Source of the DNA: Platerodrilus igneus
Lineage: Eukaryota > Arthropoda > Insecta > Coleoptera > Lycidae
NCBI GenBank assembly: GCA_036346225.1
Contig: JARFIW010000003.1
Location: 4,644,501-4,708,500, forward strand
DNA length: 64,000 nt
Direction: 5' to 3'
The notes under the pieces were generated by a model, which was given only the letters and a program-made list of their open reading frames with translations, searched no databases and was not told the DNA's origin. Of this stretch, positions 45,391-57,195 are shown piece by piece. Position 1 is the first letter of the stretch; each line of letters begins with the position of its first letter. Both the position numbers and the translations under genes were made by a program.

Positions 45391-45690
45391 ATCCTCTCAA
45401 AGTGATAATCAAACTACAATAATTAACCAACAGGTTACTTACAAAAATCGAATACAAAATATTATCATCTTAAAGTGATAATCAAAACTAAAGTAACCAA
45501 CCAATAGGTCACTTACAAAAATCATATACAAAATATTATCATCACAAAGTGATAATCAAAACTAAAGTAACCAACCAATAGGTCACTTACAAAAATCGGA
45601 TACAAAATATTATCATCACAAAGTGATAATCAAAACTAAAGTAACCAACCAATAGGTCACTTACAAAAATCGGATACAAAATCGAATCAG
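45391..45690 (+). repeat. Minisatellite, ~78-bp unit, four copies
   Basis: Units such as ACAAAATATTATCATCACAA and AACCAACCAATAGGTCACTT repeat; the last two copies are nearly identical. The palindromic core TATTATCA..TGATAATC could form hairpins. It lies in the untranslated interior of the LTR element. Confidence 0.92.
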
Positions 45691-46639
45691 TCAGGGCTGA
45701 AATCTCTTACACCCTACTGATTATCCTATCACTAATTTTCTAACATCACCACTTATTAGTGATGGATCAAATGGTGAGGTTCACCGTGCAAACCTCTGAC
45801 CTTATCAAACAAAAATTACAGAAAGGTCGAAAACAAGGGAAAGAATAAGCCAATATTTTCTCTACCTAAATATGTAGAAATCAGGACTAACAACTTATAT
45901 AGTCAACTTATTTCTACTTTCTAATAATATCTTCTATTAACACGCGACGAATTTAACTAGTATGTACCTTAATGTACACTACAAAACTACTATACAAAAT
46001 TTGGGCTACATGTTTCAATCACCAAACAAAATTTTCAAACAAAATAAGTTATAAAAGGACAGTCTTCATTTAGTATTAGTTAAAACTATACTAAATCAAA
46101 AATCAGAACAAAACGGAACAAGCAAACGATTGATTTACTTATAATCAAAGAAATGACTGAACTGGAACTAATCTTCAGGATCATCATTTTCATCTGGATC
46201 TAATGCAGCAAAGGGCTTCAAGTCCTTAACGTGCCATTTTCCGGCTTTTGAGTACGAAATAATTTATACATTTAAAAGAAATTAATCTCGATGATAGCTA
46301 CCAAAAAAAAATATCAGTGTTCAGGTACACTCTCACCTTACTACCAACCGAACTGTCGAAACAACTACAATGCTTCACAACGCCTAAATTTGCTAGAGTG
46401 ACAAACCCTCTACGAGTCTCACCTAGACTAACAATCAAAAATTTACATCAACTCAAAAAAAATTATGATGCAAACATTCTAGAGCGACCAACTCACCTCG
46501 AGTCTCGTCTAGACTTACGTAATGCTGAGCGACCAACTCTTCCTGAGTCTCGTCTAGACTAACATAGTGCTGAGCGACCAACCGCGACGACAAGTTCCGC
46601 CTAGACTAAATTGCGTTGCAATGCCGATCTAAATAAAAA

Positions 46640-46936
46640 ATTTGCTAACAAAACCAAAAACGTGCCTATGCACAAGAGCAATTCTCAAATGATATGACGA
46701 CAGCTCATACCGATGTACCCTCAAAATACAATCTGTAACCTTATCATCAAATTCCGACAAAACGTTCTTTATTGACACAAGCGAACCAAACAACCAGATT
46801 CTTTCACTTCCTTAGCTAATAGTTCTAAAATTTTTCTTTTCTCAAGAACTGGTCTCTCACTTATTACTCCTCTAATTCTCAGTTCATATTCCAGCTCCTC
46901 TTTAAGTAAACAAACAATTTGGAATTTTTCCGACAT
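46640..46936 (-). pseudogene. gag: gag N-terminal remnant of the LTR element
   Basis: ATG 46936 gives a 55-codon frame (MSEKFQIVCLLKEELEYELR, then IRGVISERPVLEKRKILEL) ending in TAA at 46769. A second frame continues with EFDDKVTDCILRVHRYEL and RIALVHRHVFGFVSKFF. This start (K-x-E-L-x-Y-E-L-x-I-R-G) is common in gag proteins of arthropod LTR elements. Further on, 46460-46620 reads as an acidic ~20-residue repeat (SLDETQEELVAQHYV). Broken by at least one frameshift and stops. Confidence 0.6.
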
Positions 46937-47357
46937 GATTGTGATAGTCTAATATTTTAATGAAATCAAATTGATAAATCTAAATGATTTAAGCCTTACA
47001 AAAATTGTAAAAACAAATTCGGGCAACTAAAGGTCAACGTCAAAAAGTAAATTTGGTAAAAATAGATTTTTGCCAATACAATATCAAATAAAATCTTTAT
47101 TGGGTCAAAATAAAATTAAAGTTAAAAATAAATTTGACAAAGGTAATTAATTGACTGAAGCAGGGTTAATGTCTCAACTAAATTTATGCCAAAACAAATT
47201 TCAAGAACATTAACAAATTTAAACAAACAAATTTTGAAACTAATAGCAAATTTAAACAACCAAATTTTGAAGCAAAATAAATTTTGAGCAAACAAATTTC
47301 GAGGCTAAGTAAATTTTGAGCAAACAAATTTCGAGGCCGTACACGTTGTGGCGCCAT

Positions 47358-49038
47358 TGAAGCATATTTTTTATATATGGCTGGCTCCACGCATATTTTT
47401 CATACGTTGCGGCGTCAGTGTTACAAATTTTTCTAAATGGGCGCCAGTGAAGAAAATCTTCCGACGTAACTAGGGGTCTATTCCTGGGTAGAGCAATGAG
47501 AAGTGGGGGGGGGAGTCGAATTCTGTTTGCAAACCAAAGTTAAGCTAAATCAAATAGACGCCACCATGTCCTGAGATAATGACGATAATTGCAAAGCACA
47601 GTTCCAAGGGCGGACGTGAAAACCCAAAGAACAAATGATCGCCTTCGGTAACAAAAACCTGTCTTAACAAAATAGGATGCAGCTCCTGTAAGAAATTACA
47701 ATGGTTAAATAAATAAAAAAGTAGAACACTATTTGTGTCCTGTAAAAATATATAAAGAAATAATAAAAAAATATTTCCAATATAATATTGGCATCAAATT
47801 ATTACTCAGAAAAATTTTAGCTTTGTGTAATTAGATTTGATCGTACTTGACCAAAATAAAAGCCTTAGATTTTGAACTAAATGTTTACTAAAAAAACTCT
47901 TTTAAAATATTGGAACTTGTAACAAAAAAATTTCATAATCAACTACATCAAAATTAAAGTTTTAACTTTCCTTTTTTCTTTCATTAATCAAGCTAATTTA
48001 CTCAAAACATGAATTTGTTATACAACTTAAAGTAATAATGATTGGCAAGCATAACACAGTGAATTAAATTCTAACCTGGGCAGATCTTTTCAGGTGGATA
48101 ACAAATTACTAGTACCTAACATAATCAGAATTTGAGCTTCCAATTTTACGTTTAATAATCAAAGTATATATAAAGTTGACCACAAAAATAGGTATGTTTA
48201 TTTAAATTGTATTACAGCTGCTCAAAGCATTTGCTTTCAAGACAACATCTGTCAACTGTACAAAGTAGAAAAATATGACGTCGAAAACACATGTTGAACT
48301 TATCGACGGTTCATATGGAACAAGCACGTTACTTCAGAAAGCTAAATCAACAAAATTTCATTTCACAGCTCGTAAAACTAGTTCAACAATTAATTGAAAT
48401 TTTTACAATTTACGTGTACTAAACATAAAAGCAAGTTAACGTGTTCTAAACTTTGAAACACATGCAAAAAAAGATCTTATAGCTATCTACGAACCAAAAA
48501 CTGCATTAGTTGCTTTACAACAAACTGAGACGAGATCTCCGTTCATGCAAATTTCTTATCAGGCAAAGTTTAAATTGACTGTTCTTGTCGAATTACATTT
48601 CATCGTTGTCGTGTTCTAAAAGTTGCTTTACATATTCCAAAGGTTGCATCTTACATTGTCGCATCTAAGGGTCGCTGTCCTACGTGTCGCATTTTTAGTT
48701 GTCGTATTCTAAGTTGTCGAATTCTAAGTTGTCATACTCTAAGTTGTCGCGCGTTATTAGAAGATATCTTCACACTTTATAATTGATTCGAAGGTTGCCG
48801 GCCTCTAGCCAAAAATACATGTTAACAGAGCTGCTGCCTGTGGCCGACTATTCTTCGTAACCAGAGCTAAGCGGTCGCGCAGTCGGAGGGGGAACACGAA
48901 ACAATCAAACAGATATGTACTTGGAAATAGCTTTATGCGACACAGATATCTTATTATAATTAGATCTCTGAGGAACAATACATGCTTAGCGTGCGATTCA
49001 ATGCAATTAAATTACGACTTGAAAAATAAAATGTTACA
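47358..49038 (-). repeat. 5' LTR (element orientation), 1681 bp
   Basis: Partner of 43151-44833; followed on the plus strand by the ATTT duplication. Confidence 0.88.
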
Positions 49039-49846
49039 ATTTTCCAAATAAATGGTGTTTGCGCCATTGCATTATTTAAATTTGATACACTTCTATCTTG
49101 GCCAGCTGTTATCAAAACACCTGACTGATAAAAGGAAAGCAGTTCAGTTGAGCTTGATATGTATATGGAAAAGGAGCTTTAGTGTAGTTGTGAGATTAAG
49201 TTTGTGCAAAATTATTTGGGAACCCTAAGTAATATTAATTTATTATATCAGGATTCTTATCATCCCTTTCCTTTATCCTGATATTTAGTGTTTAAGATAT
49301 TGTTCTGGGGTAAGTAAATTTGTTTAGTTACAGTCCACTATAAATTATTATTTTGTTTATTTGTTTTATCAGCGCGAACAAATAGTTTATGTACAGAATA
49401 AAAGTTAATTATCACTGTTCGAACAAAAAATACGTCAACAAAAATCCACCCGAATATATTCGTGTAAGAATTTTCGAATGCGTAAAACATTCGAAGAGTC
49501 GAGAATAGGGATTTCAATATTTTCCTTGGAATGGTGTCATTATACGAATAGACGCTTATATTCGAAGTGTCGCGAATAGCACCCTTGGAGGTCTATTTTC
49601 GAAGTACGCATGGTAAATTTCGCATGCGAATTGGTCTACTTTCGCATGCCGATTTAATGTAATTTAATTGAAATTCCGCGCACGCAAACTTTCGTCTGCT
49701 AGTAAGCGAAATGCAAAGAGTGGGCATAACTGTGCGTAAATAACATTTGCATTCTAAATCTGTCTGTTTCTAACCTCACAAATTCGTTGACAGTTGTTGA
49801 TACGAGACACTTCTATAAATATACCGCTCAAAATTGTATATTTTAA

Positions 49847-51235
49847 ATGGCTAATTTTGAAGAAGCTGTATTATTAGCAGCAATTGAAAATTTGGAGTTG
49901 CAAGAAAATGCAATAGCACAAGAACCGCGGAGATTCTATCAGTCTTACGATGCATTTGCGACCACAGACTTTGAATTTCAAAAATTTCCGAGTTAGTAAA
50001 TACGTTGCATATACTATTATAGATATACTATCACCGTATCTTAAACCGGCAACACGATCAAATGCATTAGGTAAAAAAACTAAAGTAAGAAATGGCCTAT
50101 AAACCGTGATTAACCAGTGTGTAAACCCAATAATTTTGTAGGTCTTAACAACCCTTCATTTTTACGGAAGTGGTGGTTATCAGAACCCTACAGGCAAAAA
50201 CATTTTTATAGATATTTCTCAACCCTCTGTTTCCAGTGCTGTAACAAAGGTTACAGATGCTCTAAACCATACGAACATCCTTAATCAGTGGGTACAATTC
50301 CCAAGAAGTTTCAATGATCTGCGATCCCTAAGAGCAGCGTAAGTGTAATATGATCTAATCAACACTTTTACAAACCCACACTATGTACACACAGGTTTTT
50401 CCATAAGTACAACTATGCAGGAGTTATCGGTTGCCTTGATTGCACACACGTTGCGCTATGGCCTCCAAAAATTATCGAAGAAGACAACCAGTAACATGCT
50501 TACGTGAATAGAAAAAAATACCATTCCTTGAATGTTCAACTTGTAAGATAAGATTTTGTTTCTAATACAGGCAATCAATATGTTAATAAATTCTTTCCAG
50601 ATATGCGACTTAGATCTTCAAATAATTAATGTAAATGCTAGATATCCCGGTAGTACTCACGACCCTTTTATTTGGAGAAACAGCAATGTAGAACCGCTGC
50701 TACACAACATACACGAACATGGCTAGAAAGCGTTCTTTCTTCTCGGTAAGTGTATTAAATTATGTATTGTAGTTTAAAATTCATACGCTGTTCGTTCAGG
50801 TGACTCTGGATATTCACTTCGTTCTTGGCTTACGACTCCTATAATTAAAGCAGAACCAAATTCACCCGAGGAACATTACAATACACACCACAGAAGAGTA
50901 CAAAGTATTATTGAGCGCTGCAATGGCGTCTTAAAAATGGGATTTCAAGCATCGTACCCTTCATTATACGCCAACAAAGGCATCAAAGATAGTAAATGCT
51001 TGTATTGTGCTTCATAATATTTGTCGCTTCCATAACCTGCCGGATCTACATGATGAGGACGAAGACTATGCACATATCGACTTTGAAATGAATGATAATA
51101 TAACATATGATGATTATGACAATGATAGAAGACGAGACCTGCTAAATGCAAGAAACCTTCAGCGGTCAATTTGTGATCAACAAGAAGGTCTTATGGTGTA
51201 CTCAAGTGAACTTGAGGATTATGGTCTCCTAAAGA
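49847..51235 (+). pseudogene. Harbinger DDE transposase, five exons, broken
   Basis: ATG 49847 (MANFEEAVLLAAIENLEL). Predicted exons end/start at 50084|50142, 50338|50395, 50542|50601 and 50745|50800, all with GT-AG sites. Motifs: GVIGCLDCTHVAL (first Asp; family GCIDGTHI), HAYVNRKKYHSLNVQL, NARYPGSTHDPFIW (second Asp), GDSGYSLRSWLTTPI and IIERCNGVLKMGF (catalytic Glu). Breaks: frameshift near 49991, stop TAA after EEDNQ in exon 3, TAG in exon 4, frameshift near 50965. The protein would cut and rejoin element ends in the nucleus. After about 51235 the frame runs into the LTR-like repeat. Confidence 0.85.
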
Positions 51236-53100
51236 TGATGGAATCTCAACTATCTTCCGACTATGCTAGGGGTCTATTCCTCGGGTAAAGCTTATGAGGA
51301 GTGGTCGTGGGTTTTATAACAAAAACATTATTCACTTACTGACTCTAATAATACAAAATGGGGGTGCAAAAGGGGCGCAACCAAGTCCTTGAATTTTAAA
51401 CACGGGTTTGCCCTAAGGGAGGACTTAGAAGTCCTTAGAGAGAAATATCGTTCTTACTGCTTAAGCAGGAGCTGTAAAAAAATATAATTAATATAGCAAA
51501 GAAGGACACAAAAGGGGTACTCTTGTTACCTTATACTATAAAGAAAAAGAATACCTACTAATATCAATTATTTGAACACTATTATAAACACAAGTTTAGG
51601 CATTAAAATTCTTGAAAGTGCTTTAGTGCTCCTTTAGTCAAGTGAGAGCTAAAAACATTAATTTTGTAAAGGGTATTTATGCTTTATTACCTCTTGATTT
51701 AATTACCCTATTCTTGAACTCACTTGTTCAAAATAAAACAATTACTCAAATGAATTAAATGGTTGTTCTTTAATTAAATATTGCCTTCTAAGTAATAAAA
51801 TTGTATGTACAAAATACACATCTCAAAGGTAGTTTAATTTCTTCAACTCAATTGACTGAGAAAATTATGACTGTCTCTACTAAGAATTAAAAATATCAAT
51901 AATGTATCAAACATTTTCACAAGGTTTTTCAAATTAATTACCCAAAATTCCAAATCTGTTACTTTGGTTTACAAGTGTGTATTAAAATTTCAAAGTCTAA
52001 TAATTTTAGTTCTCATAATTACGTAAGGCATGATTGAATTTAAATGAAATATTTTGTTACGATTAAATTAAGGTATTCGTATTCATTTGTAATAATATCA
52101 TGCATAACCCTTAATTTAAACTGTGGTAAATTCTAAACAGAAATAGTTTTCATAATTACACAGTAAAACAAGCATCGTCGATTGCTACAATGTTGTTTTC
52201 GACAATCTGCCTCGTTGTCAAGATAGGTGAACAGCTGTCGTCATGTCAAAGCTTACCTTGCAAAGTGTTGTTCTAAGCTACATTGAAACAATTACATTGT
52301 TGGGACCAGATGTGCTGGCATGCGATCCTTTGACAAACAACTGACGTCAACGTACTGTCCACATTTTATTGCGTAATGTACTGGAACTTTACTGGAACCA
52401 TTTACACGAACTTGAAGTGCATCTCATCTTTGCAAATCGAAACAAAACCAAACCATAAAACAGGCTATCCAAAATACATCATTTTCAACATTCTTCAACT
52501 TGTTTTAAAGACAGTTAATTTAACGGTGATTCGGAAAATTAAATATGGTATTTGAACTTGCAAACTCGCGGTCTTATTTTTAACTGAATGTCCAGCATAA
52601 ACATTATTACAATTACGTTACGGATAATAAACTTGATAATTACAAAGAGCAAACTTTAAGGAAATTATTATTGGAAATTCTATAAGACCATAACTAGAAA
52701 ATCCTCCAAGCGCGTTTTATAAATTTAGTGAAATCAAAATTAACAAATTTGCTATATTACAAAAAAATTCATAGAGCTGTTGAATGTTATCTTACAAAAA
52801 ATTATCTTAGAACGTTTGAGCGCTATAACAAAATTATTTAGTTTTATTTGACAATAAATTAATCTGCCTACCATTATTAAAATACACTTTAAATCAAGTG
52901 CATCTTGCACCTGGCTAAGCGGCAACGCCTATCACGAAGGTTGCTGACGAGGTCCCAGTTCAACTGCATCGTGCTTCTTTATCAAATGGTTCGTGCCAGA
53001 CTGAATCGTCTGCTTAATGCGCACAAGTAACATCAAAATCGCCTGACGTTGATGATTCTATTCAAACGACCAACGTTTACTAATAGTAACTAACCCAGTA
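51236..53100 (+). repeat. Solo-LTR-like repeat (R4) inside Harbinger
   Basis: Starts TGATGGAATCTCAACTATCT, then CTAGGGGTCTATTCCTCGGG; shares many blocks with R1 (39055). It lies between the transposase and the second Harbinger gene. Right edge approximate (between 53000 and 53250). Confidence 0.6.
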
Positions 53101-53430
53101 TTATTGAATAGTTTTCGGCTTGTGTTTGGGCTACTCTGCCTCGATCTAAATATTTATTTACATCGCCTGATTTTATTGTTTATTTAAATAGAAAATGCAG
53201 CGTACTTATTGAATAATTTTAAAGGATTTGCAGTCATAAAAAAAATTGTTACAAATTGTCTAAAATTATTATAGATAAGTTTTTTTTTGTACTGCGTGGA
53301 ATCGATGATATTCTACTTATATTGAAACTATGTTAATATTTTAATTAAGTCATTATTTCTTAAAAATAACATTATTGGCAAATAAAACAATATTAATAAT
53401 GTAAACCTATATAATTGCATAAAAAGTAAT

Positions 53431-54475
53431 TTATTTTGTCGTATATCCCTTGGAAATATTCTCCAATGCAATTACCTGCCGCTCTAATAAAACTAACTTC
53501 CTTTCGGAGTATTCCTTTTTGATATCCAATTTACTTTTAGAGATTTCCACTAAGGTTTTAGTAGCAGTTGCACTAGTTTCTAAACGCCGTGCTGCACTGC
53601 TACGTTTTATACGGTTTCGTTTTGATGTACTTGGGGGTTGGTTAGTATATTCAAGGGTGTAACTATGATCAAGTACTGCATTATTTTCTAACTGAGTATT
53701 TGCAATTACAGTAGAACTTGACGCTACTATTTTTTCATTGCCCGTTTCACTGTATGTTTGTTGTGGTTTGTTTCGAATTCTTCTTAATCTTCTTTGGGAA
53801 TTAAACCACTCATAGTTTTTAAAATCATTTTTATTTACGTTTCGCTCCATGACCTAGGATCGTTGTCAAAATAATAAAAACTTCAAGTTTGACATTTATG
53901 ACATAAATTGAAGGTGCTTTTGATTTATTGATGTTCGAAATATTTGGTTTGAGTACACTAAGCAAAAATTTTTAAACTTTAACTTTAACTTGAAGTTTTT
54001 ATTATTTTCCTTTTTTTAATTTTTTTTATTATTTTGACAACGATCCTAGGTCATGGATCGAAACGTAAATAAAAATGATTTTAAAAACTATGAGTGGTTT
54101 AATTCCCAAAGAAGATTAAGAAGAATCCGTTTCACTGTCAAAATTAAAATCCTGAACACAAGATTCCTTAACTCCAGATAGCCCCATTATAAGAGCAGAA
54201 TTGATCATACTCAACACTTGTTCTTCAGGTTAATGTTTCTATTAAAGTGGGACCACCGCCTGTTTTATTTTGCTCCTTGAGAATAGATGCCCGTTTAGCT
54301 TTTTACGGCATTTAATATCTTGCCATGTCCCAAATAGTTTGGGATTGTTTAAGCGAGAAGTCGGCACTAAATTTGCCAGTATTTAATCCTGGGTATCTCC
54401 CAATTAGTTCAATCAGCATTTCTTTCTGCTCTTGTGAATAATGAACACTTTCAAATCGTTTTTGGCTTGACATTT
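53431..54475 (-). pseudogene. Harbinger second protein (Myb/SANT-like), split by a foldback insert
   Basis: Minus strand from ATG 54475: MSSQKRFESVHYSQEQKEML, then ELIGRYPGLNTGKF and WDMARY, the trihelix/Myb-SANT helix pattern. After frame changes comes a Lys-rich DIKCRVKAKRASIL-like segment and GLSGVKESCVQDFNF. The tail (53753-53431) has a Ser/Thr linker, RNRIKRSSAARRLE and a coiled-coil-like end (ERKLVLLERQVIALENI). Family members bind element ends or carry the transposase to the nucleus. The two parts are separated by a 373-bp insert at 53754-54126. The open 139-codon frame (53850-53431) uses an ATG inside the insert. Confidence 0.7.
53754..54126. mobile_element. Foldback insert, 373 bp, with 12-bp duplication
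   Basis: CCGTTTCACTGT occurs at 53742-53753 and 54127-54138, directly flanking the insert. Inside, ATTCTTCTTAATCTTCTTTG and onward (about 53778-53870) is inverted at about 54030-54126, giving arms of roughly 100 bp around a ~150-bp centre. Both arms encode the same 25 or so residues (NVNKNDFKNYEWFNSQRRLR) on the strand reading out of the centre. Confidence 0.75.
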
Positions 54476-54723
54476 CAGACAAGAAAATACAACTTAAACT
54501 TGACTTGACTGGATTATGACAAGAATTAATAATTTAGTGTCAAATAGGATTTTTTTGGTTCCTTTGAACTACGATTTCAATGTTGCCAAATTGCTACGCG
54601 TGAAAGTTTTCGAACACGAAACCATTTATTCGAAGCGTTCCAAGAATTGAACCGATCGTAATTGAGCACGCAAAAGAATCTGCAAACGAATATTTTCGCA
54701 TGCTTTCAAGAATAGATCTCTTG

Positions 54724-55593
54724 GTCTACAATCAATGAGCTTCAGATAAAGGAAATTTGAAGTTTACTCCACAGAATTCAACAGCAGCGTGCAATTAAGA
54801 TATTAATTTACCTGTTACAGTCATCCACAAAACCAATGTACCAAACTAGTAATAATAATTGTTTACACTTGTAAATGATTACCGTTTTATATCTCTAAAT
54901 AACAATTAAGAACATCAATATATTTGAAGCGCCACACTTCTCTGACGTGTTTAACTGTCAGCCCAAAACAACCTACTTACGTTAATTAAATATTCCAACA
55001 ATTTTGTGTATATAAGCAATACATGTAAATGGACCTGCTACAATATTTATACTTCTTAATAATGTATATGCGAATTTTAAATGTAAACGGGTTTGTATTC
55101 ATGTAGAATAAAATTAATCAAACATGAAAGTAAATATTTGTTGGATAATGGATTAGCCACGGAGCTAGTGTTGGCTAAATTTAAGCATGATATTATCGTG
55201 CAAAGAAGTTTGCATGGTAGTCTTGCGTTTCGGGTGCTTGAATACTAGTCTAATCATTAGTACTCTTTACACCATTGATGACTGATGACTAATGTCATTT
55301 TTTCTTTGAGACCATAGTCACTGGCGCCGTCTGTTACTAGAAACGTGTCATTTCTTACATACAAAGGCTGCTTAATTAAATATTTAACTGATTAATAATC
55401 AAGCGTTGTCGCTCAGTATTTTCACTTTTAACTAAATTTGATTATTGGAAACACTTTCTTAGAAGGCGTTGATTTGCTTTATACGCATACAATTAATACT
55501 TACACCAATATCAATCTTATTGAAAGCATCCGCTTTATCTGGCGTTCGTGCAAAATTTAAAATAAATACACGCCATTTGTTTAGTCTTCGTTT
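54724..55593. other. AT-rich stretch without recognised content
   Basis: Separates Harbinger from the copia element. No gene or repeat supported. Confidence 0.45.
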
Positions 55594-55770
55594 TGTTGAA
55601 ATAAAACAGTTCTCCAATATAATTATAATCAAGCAGTAGTTAAAATGATTTGTTTTATTATATGTCAGTTGGTTGTCAATATTATAAAAGTGTGTAAAGG
55701 CTCTAAATAAATAAATAGAATCGTTGTAATTATATAAGAAGTTTAATAAACCACTGTTGTAACTCCAATA
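55594..55770 (+). repeat. 5' LTR of copia element
   Basis: 177 bp; contains AAATAAATAAATAG, a possible poly(A) signal. Confidence 0.9.
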
Positions 55771-56782
55771 GGTTATGGGCTAACACCTTAACGATCATTT
55801 ATTATAGAGCAGTTTTTTTTTCTTAAAGTTAATATCTGTCAGAATAAAGATGGCATCAAATGAACTCAAATACGGTTTAACCAAGTTAAATGGTGAAAAT
55901 TACTTTATTTGGAGGTATAAAGTGGAGATGCTTATCAAAGAAAAAAAGACGTGGAGCGTTATAAGAGATCCTCAGCCGAATCCGTTGACAGATGAATGGC
56001 GGAAATAGAGGATAAAGCGCACTCGACTATCGCATATCAATCGATGATGATCAAATTAGGCATTAGCCATGCAAAGACTGCACGTGAAGCAGGACAGCTC
56101 TCCAAGAGTTTTACGAATAAGATGGCCCAAGTAGTCGGGTATGCATTTTTCGTACCTTCATGAAACAAAGACTAGAAGAAGGTGGAGATGCTGAAGCTCA
56201 TATAAACAAAATGAATGAATTATTTCAAAAGTTACTTGCGTTAGGTACTGAAGTGAAACCGGAATTTTTTTATGTGTGCAACAATACTAGGATCTTTACC
56301 AGAAAGTTATGACGGTCTGATAACTGCATTAGAAGCTAGATCTGAAGATGAACTTTCATGTTCATTAGTGAGGTCTAAAGTAATTGCAGAATACCTGCGT
56401 AGAAAAGAGCGTGATGAAAGAAATGATCAACAAGCCTTGAAAGTAGAGCAAAGGCAAAAAGACGTTGAATGTTATTTTTGTAAAGCAGCAGGACATACTA
56501 GACGTTTTTGCAAAAAGTAAAAGGCACATAGATGGCATATAAGAAGCAATAAAGTGAACACGGTTGATGAAAATGGCGACGAAGAATTATTGTTTATGAC
56601 CAGTAAAATATGCGGCGGATGGATTATTGATTCTGGGGCAACATGTCATATTGTATTGAATAAAAACAATTTTGTAGAATTCGATCCACATCACTGTGAA
56701 CAAGTTGTGATTGCAAAGGGTGAACAAGTAATGTCACAATGAAGAGGCACAGTCCGAGTCGTTTTTGTGAATGACGTAAATG

Positions 56783-57195
56783 TAAGGTGACCAGATTTTT
56801 AGATGGGCAAAGCGGGATAACTCTGAAGGAGGGAGATCAACAAAAATTTTCATACAGAATAAAAATAATATCGTAATATTTTTTATTTTTAACATAAGTA
56901 CAATTTATGAATATAAAAAAATGTATAATATTTTATTCTTTGTCATATTTTTTATTTGAGTGAATTTGTTTCAGTAGATTGTCATTTTTTAAAATATTGT
57001 AAAAATCTTCACAAGAAATTATCAAATAATATTTGACACATATAATAGCTTTCAAAGTTTCAACACTTAATTTTGATTTTTCTGATGTCCACACTTAATT
57101 CTAAAAGTCGGGACTTTTGAAAAACGTCGCGGGACGCGGGACAAATTGTAAAAATCAGGACTGTCCCACCAAAAGCGGGATGTCTGGTCACCTTA
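56783..57195 (+). mobile_element. hAT-type MITE, 413 bp, inside copia
   Basis: Inverted ends TAAGGTGACCAGA (56783) and TCTGGTCACCTTA (to 57195) are 13 bp and exact. The 8-bp flanks CGTAAATG (56775-56782) and CGTAAACG (57196-57203) differ at one position. Near the right end is AAGTCGGGACTTTTGA and CGGGACGCGGGACA, the GGGAC-rich subterminal pattern of many hAT MITEs. No coding capacity. The copia frame resumes after it (VFVND then LCNVLYIPSISGNLLS). Confidence 0.88.

Larger units (their letters stand above)
43151..49038 (-). mobile_element. LTR retroelement with giant LTRs and no pol (LARD-like), 5.9 kb
   Basis: Near-identical direct repeats 43151-44833 and 47358-49038 (1683 and 1681 bp, only scattered differences). 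On the minus strand the LTR runs TGTAACATTTT to GCTTCA. Just inside the 5' LTR lies the tRNA-Lys-like primer site TGGCGCCACAACGTG (about 47356-47342). Just before the 3' LTR is the purine tract AGGAAAGGGGTAG (about 44846-44834). A gag remnant is the only coding sequence in the 2.5-kb interior; protease, RT and integrase are absent. Recent by LTR similarity, therefore mobilised by proteins supplied from elsewhere. Confidence 0.85.
42507..49577 (+). mobile_element. Small inverted-repeat element (~1.2 kb) split by an LTR element
   Basis: The left end GGGATGCTATTCTCGACTTC (42507) resembles the inverse of the right end near 49577 (GGGTGCTATTCGCGACACTT on the minus strand), and both are followed by TTCGAA-rich sequence. 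Removing the LTR element at 43151-49038 leaves ~1.2 kb. No clear target duplication was found, so the superfamily is unknown. Confidence 0.4.
49588..54720 (+). mobile_element. PIF/Harbinger DNA transposon, 5.1 kb with inserts
   Basis: Ends GAGGTCTATTTTCGAA (49588) and, inverted, GAGATCTATTCTTGAA (54720) match at 13 of 16 positions. The 3-bp direct repeat TTG flanks both (49585-49587, 54721-54723). PIF/Harbinger elements make 3-bp duplications and encode two proteins; both are here in broken form, a DDE transposase (plus) and a Myb/SANT-like partner (minus). Two later insertions sit inside: a solo-LTR-like repeat and a foldback block. Confidence 0.8.

Noticed and set aside
45391..45690. CRISPR-like array
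   Set aside because: Units are contiguous ~78-bp minisatellite copies without unique spacers, in a eukaryotic LTR element.
46317..46562. 81-codon plus-strand frame with repeated RPT..ESRLD units
   Set aside because: The repeats are antisense to the gag-like repeat of the minus-strand LTR element.
51007..51288. Harbinger transposase C-terminus extending to the stop at 51288
   Set aside because: From about 51236 the frame is inside the LTR-like repeat, which is also present at 39055 without any transposase; the last ~17 residues are read-through.
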